In this document: positions 8,400 to 15,396 of the stretch, one piece after another | Numbering within the stretch: position 1 is the stretch's first letter | Layout: every line of letters starts with the position of its first letter | NCBI GenBank assembly: GCA_965198285.1 | Contig: OZ240251.1 | Coordinates: 3,286,001-3,350,000, forward strand | Direction of reading: 5' to 3' | From: UBA11872 sp965198285 | GTDB lineage: Bacteria; Chloroflexota; UBA11872 | Length of the DNA: 64,000 bases | Notes under the pieces: generated by a model | Databases searched by the model: none | What the model saw: the letters and a program-made list of their open reading frames with translations, nothing else | What the model was told of the DNA's origin: nothing | Program-made: the position numbers and the translations under genes

Positions 8400-9574
8400 G
8401 GGAACCTCTGAACAACCAGCCCACTGAGCGCCAAGGTGTTTGGGGCGGTGCCGAGAGGTGTCGATGTAGCCTGAATCCGTGCCGTTGGGCACTGCGAGCG
8501 GCAGTTTAAGCCGCGCGCGACCCCGTTCACGGCGAACAGTGCCCGCTTAGGCGGTCGCCTGCCGCTTGGCAATCAGCAGATTCGCCAGCCTAAACAACAG
8601 GCACAGCTGGTTCCGATTCTTCGTCAAGTCTCGCTAGCGCACCTGCGCGTAGCCGAAATGCCTCTTCACATACAGAAAGGGATGCCCGACCTTCGCTCGG
8701 ATTGACGCCTTGCGCCGCTCCGCCTGCGCGGCTGCGCTGTCCGGTGCCAACCGCCGCCGTTGCCCGGGCCGCAAGGCCACCTGCCAGTCCACGGCCCGGC
8801 TCCGGTGCTCCGGGCGCCGATCCACGCCCAGGTAGCCCGCGTCGCCCCCACCCGCGTCTCGCCCCCGTGGAGGAGCTGCAGCCCTTGCGTGATATCCGCC
8901 ACGTTTGCTGCCGTCGTGGCGACGCTGTGGACCACGCCGGTCACGGCGTCCACGCTAGTGTGCGCCTTCGTGCCGAAGCACCACTGCTGGCCCTTCTTGA
9001 CCTGGCAAATCTCGGGATCGCGCTGCCGCGTCCGGTTCGCCATCGACCCGGGGGCGTCAAGGATGGTCGCGTCCACGATCGTGCCAGCCCGCAGCCGCAC
9101 GCCCTGCGCCGCCACGTGCCGGGTGATCTCGGCTATGAGGGCCTGGCCCAGGTCGTGCCGTTCCAACCGGTGCCGGAAATTGAGGATCGTCGTCTCATCA
9201 GGCCGCGGGCCCCGCGGCCAGGCCCACGAAGCGCTGCACCGCTACGCTGTCGGAGAGGGCGTCCTCCATCGCCGGGTCGCTGAGGTTGTAGCACAGTTGC
9301 ACGCCGTGAATCCGCAGCAGCATGGTCAGCGGATGGGGTGGCCGCCCACGCGTGCCGGTCGGATAGACCGAACAAATGCAGGCTTCCAGCCGTGCCCACA
9401 GCAGCAAGCCGTCCATCCGCTGCCGAAACCGTGCCCGCCGGGTCTGGCGTGGCTGCCCGTCGTACTCCACATCGGCCAATGAGCGCTGCGGCGGCGTCGC
9501 GTCCCCCCACTGGGCATCCGTCACTAGCGACCACAGGGCCTAGCGCTACCGTCGGGTTCATTCAGACTATTCCT
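8400..9574 (-). mobile_element. Degenerate IS5-family insertion sequence
   Basis: About 1.17 kb. The left end reads GGGAACCTCTGAACAACC; the right end, read inward on the minus strand, is AGGAATAGTCTGAATGAACC. With one gap these match over about 20 bases and look like imperfect terminal inverted repeats. Flanks are TTAG on the left and TAAA on the right, at most a decayed target duplication. The enclosed transposase is broken in several places, so the element cannot move by itself. Exact ends are uncertain by a few bases. Confidence 0.7.
8547..9524 (-). pseudogene. IS5-family transposase, inactivated by two frameshifts, a stop and loss of the catalytic Glu
   Basis: Reading leftward: an N-terminal frame from a GTG at 9524 (TDAQWGDATPPQRSLADVEY ... 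LSDPAMEDALSD), then a frameshift near 9200-9212 into RPDETTILNFRHRLERHDLG and the DDE core with GTIVDATILDAP (first Asp). A one-base deletion near 8845-8850 follows, then GDAGYLGV (second Asp) and AKVGHPFLYVKRHFGYAQVR. The expected Glu of 'VEHPF' is Gly. The Tyr codon after AQVR is TAG, and the frame then continues RDLTKNRNQL to a natural-looking end at 8547. Each lesion alone would disable transposition; together they show long decay. Confidence 0.85.
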
Positions 9575-9607
9575 AAAGGAAGGCCAACGGGAGGGCCAGC
9601 GGTGCGA

Positions 9608-9635
9608 TTGACGGGGTGGGCGGTGGGCATACACT
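9608..9635 (+). promoter_or_regulatory. Sigma70-type promoter of the ABC-F leader
   Basis: TTGACG, 16 bases, TACACT. The expected transcription start (about seven bases after the -10) falls at 9642, directly before the ATG of a six-codon open frame, so that mini-frame would be leaderless. The transcript would carry roughly 197 bases before the ABC-F start codon. Confidence 0.5.
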
Positions 9636-9642
9636 GGGCGGC

Positions 9643-9663
9643 ATGAACGGGGCACTGGTTTAG
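9643..9663 (+). CDS. Candidate leader peptide 1 (MNGALV), ABC-F leader
   Basis: ATG, five further codons, TAG. The ATG coincides with the predicted transcription start, and the stop codon is immediately followed by the ATG of a second small frame. Too short to be judged by composition; supported only by its place in an attenuator-like leader. Confidence 0.35.
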   Translation: MNGALV

Positions 9664-9738
9664 ATGCGCAGACCTGACGTGCAGCGCCGTGGCGCTGGAT
9701 GCCGGGTGATTGCGCGAGGAGTGTGCCCTCTGACGTAG
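9664..9738 (+). CDS. Candidate leader peptide 2, 24 aa, ABC-F leader
   Basis: Begins MRRPDVQRRGAGCRV and ends GVCPLT at a TAG 26 bases before the terminator hairpin. It abuts leader peptide 1 (TAG then ATG), so a ribosome finishing the first could restart here. Basic (six Arg), with no recognisable fold. This spacing is what a ribosome-stalling attenuator needs; the function is inference. Confidence 0.4.
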   Translation: MRRPDVQRRGAGCRVIARGVCPLT

Positions 9739-9763
9739 CGACCGACTGAGACAAGATCGATTG

Positions 9764-9804
9764 CCGCGGATGGGCCTCCGAGCCGGGAATGTCCGCGGTT
9801 TTTT
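9764..9804 (+). terminator. Intrinsic terminator in the ABC-F leader (attenuator)
   Basis: Stem CCGCGGA / TCCGCGG (7 bp, 21-base loop) followed by TTTTTTCTTTTT. It faces the ABC-F gene and ends 35 bases before its ATG. No rightward gene ends nearby (the nearest, PhyH, stops at 8175, and the insertion sequence reads left), so its likely role is to control readthrough into the ABC-F gene. Confidence 0.7.
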
Positions 9805-9838
9805 CTTTTTCCCAGACCAGAAGGATTCGGGCTGACGC

Positions 9839-11455
9839 ATGTTGAGTCTCAGCAAGGTTTCGTACGCGTGGGGGCCGCAGCAGGTGCTGCGCGAGGTTTC
9901 GCTGTTTGTGGGGCGGGGCGAGAAGGTGGGACTGGCGGGGGTGAACGGGGCGGGGAAGTCCACGCTGTTGCAGGTGGCGGCGGGGTCGCTGGAACCGGAT
10001 AGCGGCGGGATCAACCGGCCGAACCGGATCGGGATGCTGCCGCAGGAGCCGCAGGTCTCGTCAGAGTTCGCGGCGGATGCGACGGTGATGGAGGTGGTGA
10101 TGTCGAGCGGGCCGACGGCGGAGCTGGCGGCGCGGCTGGCCCTGGCGGAACGGCGGATGGCGACGGCGAGCGATGCGGAGCTGACGGAGGCAGTGGAGGA
10201 TTACGGTCAGGTTGAGGAGGAGTTTCGGAATGCGGACGGGTACCGGGCGCAGTCGGACGCGGGGGTGATTCTGAGCGGGCTGGGGCTGGGGGCTGAACTG
10301 GCGGACCGGGCGCTGGCGACGCTGTCGTCGGGTCAGCGGACGCGGGTTGAGATGGCGCGGGTGCTGGCGAGCCGGGCGGATTTGCTGCTGCTGGACGAGC
10401 CGACGAATCACCTGGACGTGGATGGGACGCGGTGGCTGATGGGGTTCCTGGCGGATTCGCCGGCGGCGGTGTTGATCGTCTCGCACGACCTGCGGTTGCT
10501 GGATCACGCGATTACGCGGGTGTACGAGCTGGACGGCATGACACGCAAGGCGACGGCGTTCAAGGGGACGTATAGCGAGTACCTGGTGTGGAGCGCGGAG
10601 CAGCGGGCGGCGTTGGAGGTGACCCGCGAGCAGCAGCAACGACGGATTGATCGCTTGCAGGCGTCCACCGACCGGCTGCGGGCGTACTCGATGAAAAGCG
10701 AGAAGGTGGCGCGGCGGGTGAAGGTGATGGACCGGCGGCTGGATCGGATGCGGGAGGAGCAGGTGGAGCTGCCGCTGGAGCCGGGCGAGATCGGGATGCG
10801 GGTGGGTCAGGCGCCGAGGTCGGGTCGGGTGGCGCTGCGGGTGGAGGGGGTGGCGCATGCGTATGGGCCGAACCGGGTGTTGCGGAATGTCTCGCTGGAG
10901 TTGGAGCGGGGGCAGCGACTGGCGGTGATCGGTCGGAACGGGGCGGGGAAGTCGACGTTGCTGAATATCGCGGCGGGGGTGTTGGAGGCGGAACGCGGGT
11001 CAGCGGAGTTGGGTCACAACGTGGCGATGGCGCATTTCACGCATGCGCTGGATCCCGAGACGGCCAGGCTGTCGGCGTATGACTTTGTGCGGTCGCTGCT
11101 GGGACCCGTGGAACCCACGATCCGCAGCTTCCTGGCCACGTTGATGTTTCACGAGGACCACATTTTCCGGCCATTGCGAACGCTGTCGGCCGGGGAGCGG
11201 GCGCGGCTGTCAATCGCGGGGCTGATGCTGGAGCGGCGCAATTTGCTGCTGCTGGACGAGCCGAACAGCAACCTGGACCGGACGACGCAGGCCTGGTTGC
11301 TGGAGGCCTTACAGAGCTATGGGGCGTCGCTGGTGGTGGTGTCGCACGACGTGGAGTTCGTGGCGGGTCTGCAGCCGGATTGGGTGTTGCTGATGCCGGA
11401 GGAGCGGTTGGAGGCGTATGAGGAAGGGCATTTGGAGCGGGTGGCGTTGGTGTAG
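9839..11455 (+). CDS. ABC-F family ATPase (ribosome-associated, translation or antibiotic-resistance factor)
   Basis: A 538-residue soluble protein with two ABC ATPase domains and no membrane segments, the ABC-F layout. Domain 1 has Walker A GVNGAGKST (residues 34-42), signature LSSGQR and Walker B LLLLDEPTNHLD. Domain 2 has GRNGAGKST, LSAGER and LLLLDEPNSNLD. Between them is the charged interdomain linker (about 240-315, rich in Glu, Arg and Gln) that enters the ribosomal exit site in this family. Members rescue stalled ribosomes or protect them from antibiotics that bind the peptidyl-transferase region. The weak ribosome site (AGAAGG about 14 bases upstream), the terminator and small open frames just before it fit antibiotic- or stall-induced attenuation. 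Which subfamily it belongs to cannot be said. Confidence 0.9.
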   Translation: MLSLSKVSYAWGPQQVLREVSLFVGRGEKVGLAGVNGAGKSTLLQVAAGSLEPDSGGINRPNRIGMLPQEPQVSSEFAADATVMEVVMSSGPTAELAARLALAERRMATASDAELTEAVEDYGQVEEEFRNADGYRAQSDAGVILSGLGLGAELADRALATLSSGQRTRVEMARVLASRADLLLLDEPTNHLDVDGTRWLMGFLADSPAAVLIVSHDLRLLDHAITRVYELDGMTRKATAFKGTYSEYLVWSAEQRAALEVTREQQQRRIDRLQASTDRLRAYSMKSEKVARRVKVMDRRLDRMREEQVELPLEPGEIGMRVGQAPRSGRVALRVEGVAHAYGPNRVLRNVSLELERGQRLAVIGRNGAGKSTLLNIAAGVLEAERGSAELGHNVAMAHFTHALDPETARLSAYDFVRSLLGPVEPTIRSFLATLMFHEDHIFRPLRTLSAGERARLSIAGLMLERRNLLLLDEPNSNLDRTTQAWLLEALQSYGASLVVVSHDVEFVAGLQPDWVLLMPEERLEAYEEGHLERVALV

Positions 11456-11492
11456 GGGAAGTGATTGGTGGCTACTGGCTAGTGAAGATCTG

Positions 11493-11526
11493 CGGAGCGC
11501 TTGAGCCGTCCACGCGAGGCGCTCCG
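11493..11526 (+). terminator. Inverted repeat after the ABC-F gene, possible terminator
   Basis: CGGAGCGC and GCGCTCCG separated by 18 bases. No T-run follows, so an intrinsic terminator is uncertain. It lies 38 bases after the ABC-F stop. Confidence 0.35.
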
Positions 11527-11664
11527 TCGGCAACGGCACGGTGTTGAACGTAAGGAGGCAGCGCAAGGCGGAGCGTTAGGCCGCCAGTGAGCAGGGCCAC
11601 TTACACTGCCGTGAACCATTCTTCGCATCAGTATCAGGCTGCTGCATTTCTGGGGCGAACGGAC

Positions 11665-12132
11665 ATGTTTGCGAATACACCGGTGATTGTGACCTCGACA
11701 GAGGATGAGGCCGCTCTTCTAAGGATCGGGTTGATTTTCGCCGGCATTGTCGTATCCGCATTGGTTTCCGGCAGCTTCTGCGCCTGGTTAGCTCACGTGA
11801 AGGGACGTCCGGTCGGGGCATGGTTCTCACTCGGGCTGGTATTCGGGCCGTTCGCGCTGCTTGCGGTTGCCGGCGCACCCACGGCGGTGAGCCGCGAGGC
11901 CAGATGGTCCGCCGTTAGAAGTGCGCGCAAGAGACGCCCGCGGGCGTCTCAACGTCAGGCTGCGCCGGAGGCAAGCAGCCTTGCAGCCGTACAGGCCGGC
12001 GGGTTGCCCCGGACGGGAATGCGGGGACGTCATGAGGCGGCGCAACTCTCACCAGAACATCAAGAACTGCTGGCAGCCAACCGAGCGATGCGCGAGACGC
12101 CGGAGCGACGACGGACCGAAATCGACGATTAG
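11665..12132 (+). CDS. Small membrane protein, 155 aa, unknown function
   Basis: Two membrane segments, at about residues 18-42 (IGLIFAGIVVSALVSGSFCA) and 54-75 (WFSLGLVFGPFALLAVAG). The second has the W-x-x-L-G-L-x-F-G-P-F-A-L-L pattern of a widespread family of small uncharacterised membrane proteins. The C-terminal 80 residues are Arg/Ala/Glu-rich and probably disordered or helical in the cytoplasm. The start at 11665 is preferred over the open frame at 11587 because the extra residues look non-coding. Its stop overlaps the stop of the convergent gene at 12129 by four bases. Confidence 0.6.
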   Translation: MFANTPVIVTSTEDEAALLRIGLIFAGIVVSALVSGSFCAWLAHVKGRPVGAWFSLGLVFGPFALLAVAGAPTAVSREARWSAVRSARKRRPRASQRQAAPEASSLAAVQAGGLPRTGMRGRHEAAQLSPEHQELLAANRAMRETPERRRTEIDD

Positions 12133-12311
12133 GACGGAGATGAGGCGGACAGCCTGACGGCCAGGAGGACAACTCCGACGCCGTTCAGCAGGACCGCGCC
12201 TAAGAGTCCAATCATCCAGGCTTTCCGGTTGGCAACGTCCGCCTTCGTCGCCACGTGCTCCAGCGTCGTTTCGACGCGAGCCAGACCTTCTTCGATCGTG
12301 GCCGCGGTCAT
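12129..12311 (-). CDS. Coiled-coil / single-membrane-helix mini-protein, 60 aa
   Basis: A short amphipathic helix (TIEEGLARVETTLEHVATKA) followed by one membrane helix (WMIGLLGAVLLNGVGVVLLAV). The layout and the 'xATKADxxxxK' motif match the divergent 78-residue gene at 12453 and a group at 24-25 kb. GGTGG lies five bases before the ATG. The function is unknown; similar short proteins resemble the holin-associated XhlA or DUF1640 type, which is a resemblance only. Confidence 0.6.
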   Translation of the reverse strand: MTAATIEEGLARVETTLEHVATKADVANRKAWMIGLLGAVLLNGVGVVLLAVRLSASSPS

Positions 12312-12452
12312 TAAGCCACCAATACCTCAGTCCGTACGGATGGTTTCACGCTACCACTAATTGTCGGCGAGGCCGCACGAGGTTGTGTGCTCATGATTCG
12401 CCTATACTGATCACGGAACAGCGGGCGGTATGGCGTCGCGCTGGAGGTGACG

Positions 12453-12689
12453 ATGGCCACGGACGAGATCGTCACTGATTCTGGAATCGATAACGTCAGC
12501 CTGAGCAACCGGGTGAGTCGCCTGGACGGCGCATACGGTCACCTGGCGACGAAGGCCGACCTGGCAGAACTCAAAGCCGATCTGACTGCAGCTATTGCCG
12601 CGCAAACGCGCTGGCTTGCGGGTCTTGTCCTGGCGACAGCGGCTGCCGCAGCCGGTGTCGTAATCGCCGTCGATCGACTGGCGGGCTAG
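12453..12689 (+). CDS. Coiled-coil / single-membrane-helix mini-protein, 78 aa
   Basis: Heptad-like helix (NRVSRLDGAYGHLATKADLA, ELKADLTAAIAAQ) followed by a membrane helix (WLAGLVLATAAAAAGVVIAV). GGAGG five bases upstream fixes the ATG at 12453. It is divergent from the 60-residue gene and shares its 'HLATKAD' motif. Another member of the family of tiny membrane-anchored coiled coils found several times in this window; the role is unknown. Confidence 0.65.
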   Translation: MATDEIVTDSGIDNVSLSNRVSRLDGAYGHLATKADLAELKADLTAAIAAQTRWLAGLVLATAAAAAGVVIAVDRLAG

Positions 12690-12797
12690 GCGACCAGCAC
12701 CATCACCGAGTCTGGATAGGCGAGCCCGCGGCGATCGTCATTCGACTCTTCAAAGGCTTGGTGGGCAACGGTGCCGGCCTTCGCGATGATTCTCCGT

Positions 12798-12854
12798 CTA
12801 GCGGACGCTGGCGGCGTTGAGTTGGGGGACGGCGGAGAAGGGTTTCTGAGGGAT
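12798..12854 (-). pseudogene. Displaced copy of the last 19 codons of lepA
   Basis: Read leftward it encodes IPQKPFSAVPQLNAASVR and a stop, against IPQEAFSAVLQLNAPGIR and a stop at the real lepA end (13562-13618). 47 of the 54 bases before the stop are identical and the frame is kept. Similarity stops abruptly at the ATCCC of the Ile-Pro codons. The copy lies 764 bases from the current end, with the toxin-antitoxin pair in between, so it looks like one arm of a direct repeat made when that cassette entered lepA's 3' end. Confidence 0.75.
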
Positions 12855-12906
12855 GAGAACAGGCACAGGGCTATGGGAGATCATGGGGAAAGAGTGGGAA
12901 TGTTAG

Positions 12907-13173
12907 CTACCGGAATAGGTCACTGTGAGTTCCAGTACGTACGAAAATCAACCTATCGTCTTCTTGCTTCCGCATCAGTAGCCGGTCAGGCTCGATATGG
13001 CATTCCCAGTATTGCGACAGTCTGCCTTTGAGCTTATGAGGTCGATGTCGAAATGCGAGAGGCGCACCTGCTAGCAGTTGGTCAACAACAACTCTGAGCT
13101 TCTCAGGGTCTTTACCGCGCCTCTCAGACCGCCGAAGATCCTTGTTGAACTGTTTGCGAAAAACAGCTCTCAA
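12907..13173 (-). CDS. YafQ-type toxin (RelE superfamily mRNA interferase)
   Basis: An 88-residue basic protein matching the YafQ/RelE toxin pattern: FNKDLRRSERRGKDPEKLRV at the start, then HKLKG, ECHIEPDRLL and C-terminal RTGTHSDLF, which carry the catalytic His and Asp residues of YafQ. Such toxins cleave mRNA in the ribosomal A site and are held inactive by the antitoxin. The start is a TTG at 13173 with AGGTCTG upstream, 18 bases after the antitoxin stop, the usual antitoxin-first order. The segment is lower in GC than lepA, fitting acquisition. Confidence 0.85.
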   Translation of the reverse strand: MRAVFRKQFNKDLRRSERRGKDPEKLRVVVDQLLAGAPLAFRHRPHKLKGRLSQYWECHIEPDRLLMRKQEDDRLIFVRTGTHSDLFR

Positions 13174-13191
13174 AACACAGACCTATCCGCC

Positions 13192-13395
13192 CTATGACTC
13201 GCTGCGCTTGAACTCTTCGTAGTCCTTCATGAACTCGTCTATGTTTTCGTATTCAATCAAGTCTTCTCCAGCTTCGACCTGTCGTATCGCCTCCAAGGTT
13301 TCAGCATTCGGGGTACGATCTACGTGCGGTTCGTCTTGCACTGCCGGACCAGCATAGCCAAGCACCAACCTGCGTACTTTGGCTTTTTCCTTCAT
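13192..13395 (-). CDS. RelB/DinJ-like antitoxin partner
   Basis: A 67-residue acidic protein directly upstream of the YafQ toxin. The C-terminal part NAETLEAIRQVEAGEDLIEY followed by ENIDEFMKDYEEFK is the toxin-wrapping region typical of antitoxins for RelE/YafQ toxins. The N-terminal ribbon-helix-helix is not obvious; KEKAKVRRLVLGY may be a short DNA-binding strand. The start ATG at 13395 is preferred to the GTG at 13431, but the ribosome site (GGGA, nine bases away) is weak. It probably autoregulates the operon from the gap before it. Confidence 0.75.
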   Translation of the reverse strand: MKEKAKVRRLVLGYAGPAVQDEPHVDRTPNAETLEAIRQVEAGEDLIEYENIDEFMKDYEEFKRSES

Positions 13396-13561
13396 CGTTG
13401 AGTTCCCAAGACGCGCTGCGTTCGCAGCCACGCTGACTGCAAGTCAAAGTGTAGCACGATGTCCAAGTTCAGCATCCGGGGATGCCGCCTTGACTCGCCT
13501 GCCCGCAATCCGGATTCCAAAACGGCACGCATCCCGAGCCAGCGCCACGAATGCACGGTCG

Positions 13562-15388
13562 TCAGCGGATGCCGGGGGCGTTGAGTTGGAGGACGGCGGA
13601 GAAGGCTTCCTGGGGGATGTCGACGCGGCCGACGCGCTTCATGCGGCGCTTGCCTTCTTTTTGGGATTCCAGGAGCTTTTTCTTACGGGAGACGTCGCGG
13701 CCGTAGCACTTGGCGAGAACGTCCTTGCGGAGCGGGCGGACGGTTTCGCGGGCGATGATGCGGGAGCCGATGGCGGCCTGGACGGCTACTTCGAATAGTT
13801 GGCGCGGGATTTCGCGGCGGATTCGCAGGGCCAGATCGCGGCCAATGTCGGGGGCACGGTTGCGCAAGACCAGGGTGGAGAGGGCGTCCACGATCTGGCC
13901 GTTGACCTTGATATCGAGCCGGACCAGGTCGGCTTCCCGATAGCCCAGGACGTTGTAGTCCATTGAGGCGTAGCCGCGGCTGACGGACTTGAGGGTGTCG
14001 AAGAAGCCGGTGAGCATTTCGGCCAGCGCCAGGTCGTATTCGATGAGCACGCGGGTGGGTTCGATGTGCTCCATGCGGTGGTGCGAACCGCGACGGTTGG
14101 CGAGGAGTTCACTGACGCGCCCGATGTAGGCGGTGGGCGTGATGATGCTGAGACGCATCCAGGGTTCGCGGATGGCGGCGATCTGGGCGAGTTCGGGGAA
14201 GTCGGCGGGGCTATCCAACAGCGAGATCGTGCCGTCGCGGGCCTCGACCTCGTATTCGACCTGAGGCGTGGTGATGACCAGTTCGATGTCGAATTCGCGT
14301 TCCAGGCGCTCGCGGACGATGTCCATGTGCAGGACGCCCAGGAATCCGGCGCGGAATCCGAAGCCAAGGGCCAACGACTTCTCGGGTTGGAAGGTCAGTG
14401 CGGGATCGCTGAGGCGCAGACGTTCCAGGGCGTCGCGCAGGTCGGGGTAGGCCTCGGGATTGGTGCAGTAGAGGCCGGCGAAGACCAGCGGCTTGGGCTG
14501 CCGGTAGCCGGGCAGCGGTTCGATGCCGTCAGCGCCGTGGGGCGCAACCGTGTCGCCGGCGGGCAGGTCGTGGGTGTCCTTGAGCCCGGTGGCCACGAAG
14601 CCGACCTCGCCGGTTCCCAGGACGTCCTGCTGACGGCGCGTGGGGACGAAGACGCCGACATCAACGGCCTCGGCGCGAGTGCCGGCCTGCACGAGTTGGA
14701 GGCGGTCGGCGCGCTGTAGCTGGCCGTCCACGACGCGGACGTAGGCCACGACGCCCTGGTGCTGGTCGTAGGCGGAGTCGAACACGAGGGCGCGGAGCGG
14801 GGCGTTGGCGTTGCCGGGGGGCGGGGGGGTTTCGGCCACGATGCGGTCCAGCAGCTCGCGCACGCCGTCGCCGGTCTTGGCGGAGACGCGCATGACCTCG
14901 GACGGGTCAGCGCCCAGAAAGTCCACCAGTTCGCGGGCGACCTCTTCGGTGCGCGCGGTGGGCAGGTCGGTCTTGTTGACGACGGGAATGATGGTCAGGT
15001 CCAGTTCAAGGGCGGCGTAGGCGTTGGCCAGGGTCTGGGCCTCGATGCCCTGGGTGGCGTCGACCAGCAGCACGGCGCTCTCGCAGGCGGCCAGGGAGCG
15101 GGACACCTCGTAGCTGAAGTCCACGTGGCCGGGGGTGTCGATCAGGTTGAGCGCATAAGCCGCGCCGCCAACGTGGTGCCGCATGTGGACCGGGTGGGCC
15201 TTGATGGTGATGCCGCGCTCGCGTTCCAGGTCCATGGAGTCGAGCACCTGCTCGCGCATCTCGCGCTGGCTGAGCGTGGCGGTGAGCTCGAGCATGCGGT
15301 CGGCCAGGGTGGATTTGCCGTGGTCGATGTGGGCGATGATGCAGAAGTTGCGGGTGCGCGCCTGGGCGGGGACGTTGGGCTGGGGCAT
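13562..15388 (-). CDS. lepA: Elongation factor 4 (LepA), ribosome back-translocating GTPase
   Basis: 608 residues, the usual LepA length. GTPase motifs are IAHIDHGKST (G1), DTPGHVDF (G3) and NKTDLP (G4), followed by domains II, III and V and the LepA-specific C-terminal domain ending 'GRVDIPQEAFSAVLQLNAPG'. It acts on stalled or mistranslocated ribosomes at the membrane or in the cytoplasm. The ATG at 15388 lies eight bases after the murJ stop, with no strong ribosome site of its own, so translation is probably coupled. The last 19 codons have a second copy beyond the toxin-antitoxin genes, so the present 3' end may have been supplied by an insertion. Confidence 0.97.
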   Translation of the reverse strand: MPQPNVPAQARTRNFCIIAHIDHGKSTLADRMLELTATLSQREMREQVLDSMDLERERGITIKAHPVHMRHHVGGAAYALNLIDTPGHVDFSYEVSRSLAACESAVLLVDATQGIEAQTLANAYAALELDLTIIPVVNKTDLPTARTEEVARELVDFLGADPSEVMRVSAKTGDGVRELLDRIVAETPPPPGNANAPLRALVFDSAYDQHQGVVAYVRVVDGQLQRADRLQLVQAGTRAEAVDVGVFVPTRRQQDVLGTGEVGFVATGLKDTHDLPAGDTVAPHGADGIEPLPGYRQPKPLVFAGLYCTNPEAYPDLRDALERLRLSDPALTFQPEKSLALGFGFRAGFLGVLHMDIVRERLEREFDIELVITTPQVEYEVEARDGTISLLDSPADFPELAQIAAIREPWMRLSIITPTAYIGRVSELLANRRGSHHRMEHIEPTRVLIEYDLALAEMLTGFFDTLKSVSRGYASMDYNVLGYREADLVRLDIKVNGQIVDALSTLVLRNRAPDIGRDLALRIRREIPRQLFEVAVQAAIGSRIIARETVRPLRKDVLAKCYGRDVSRKKKLLESQKEGKRRMKRVGRVDIPQEAFSAVLQLNAPGIR

Positions 15389-15396
15389 GGGGGATT

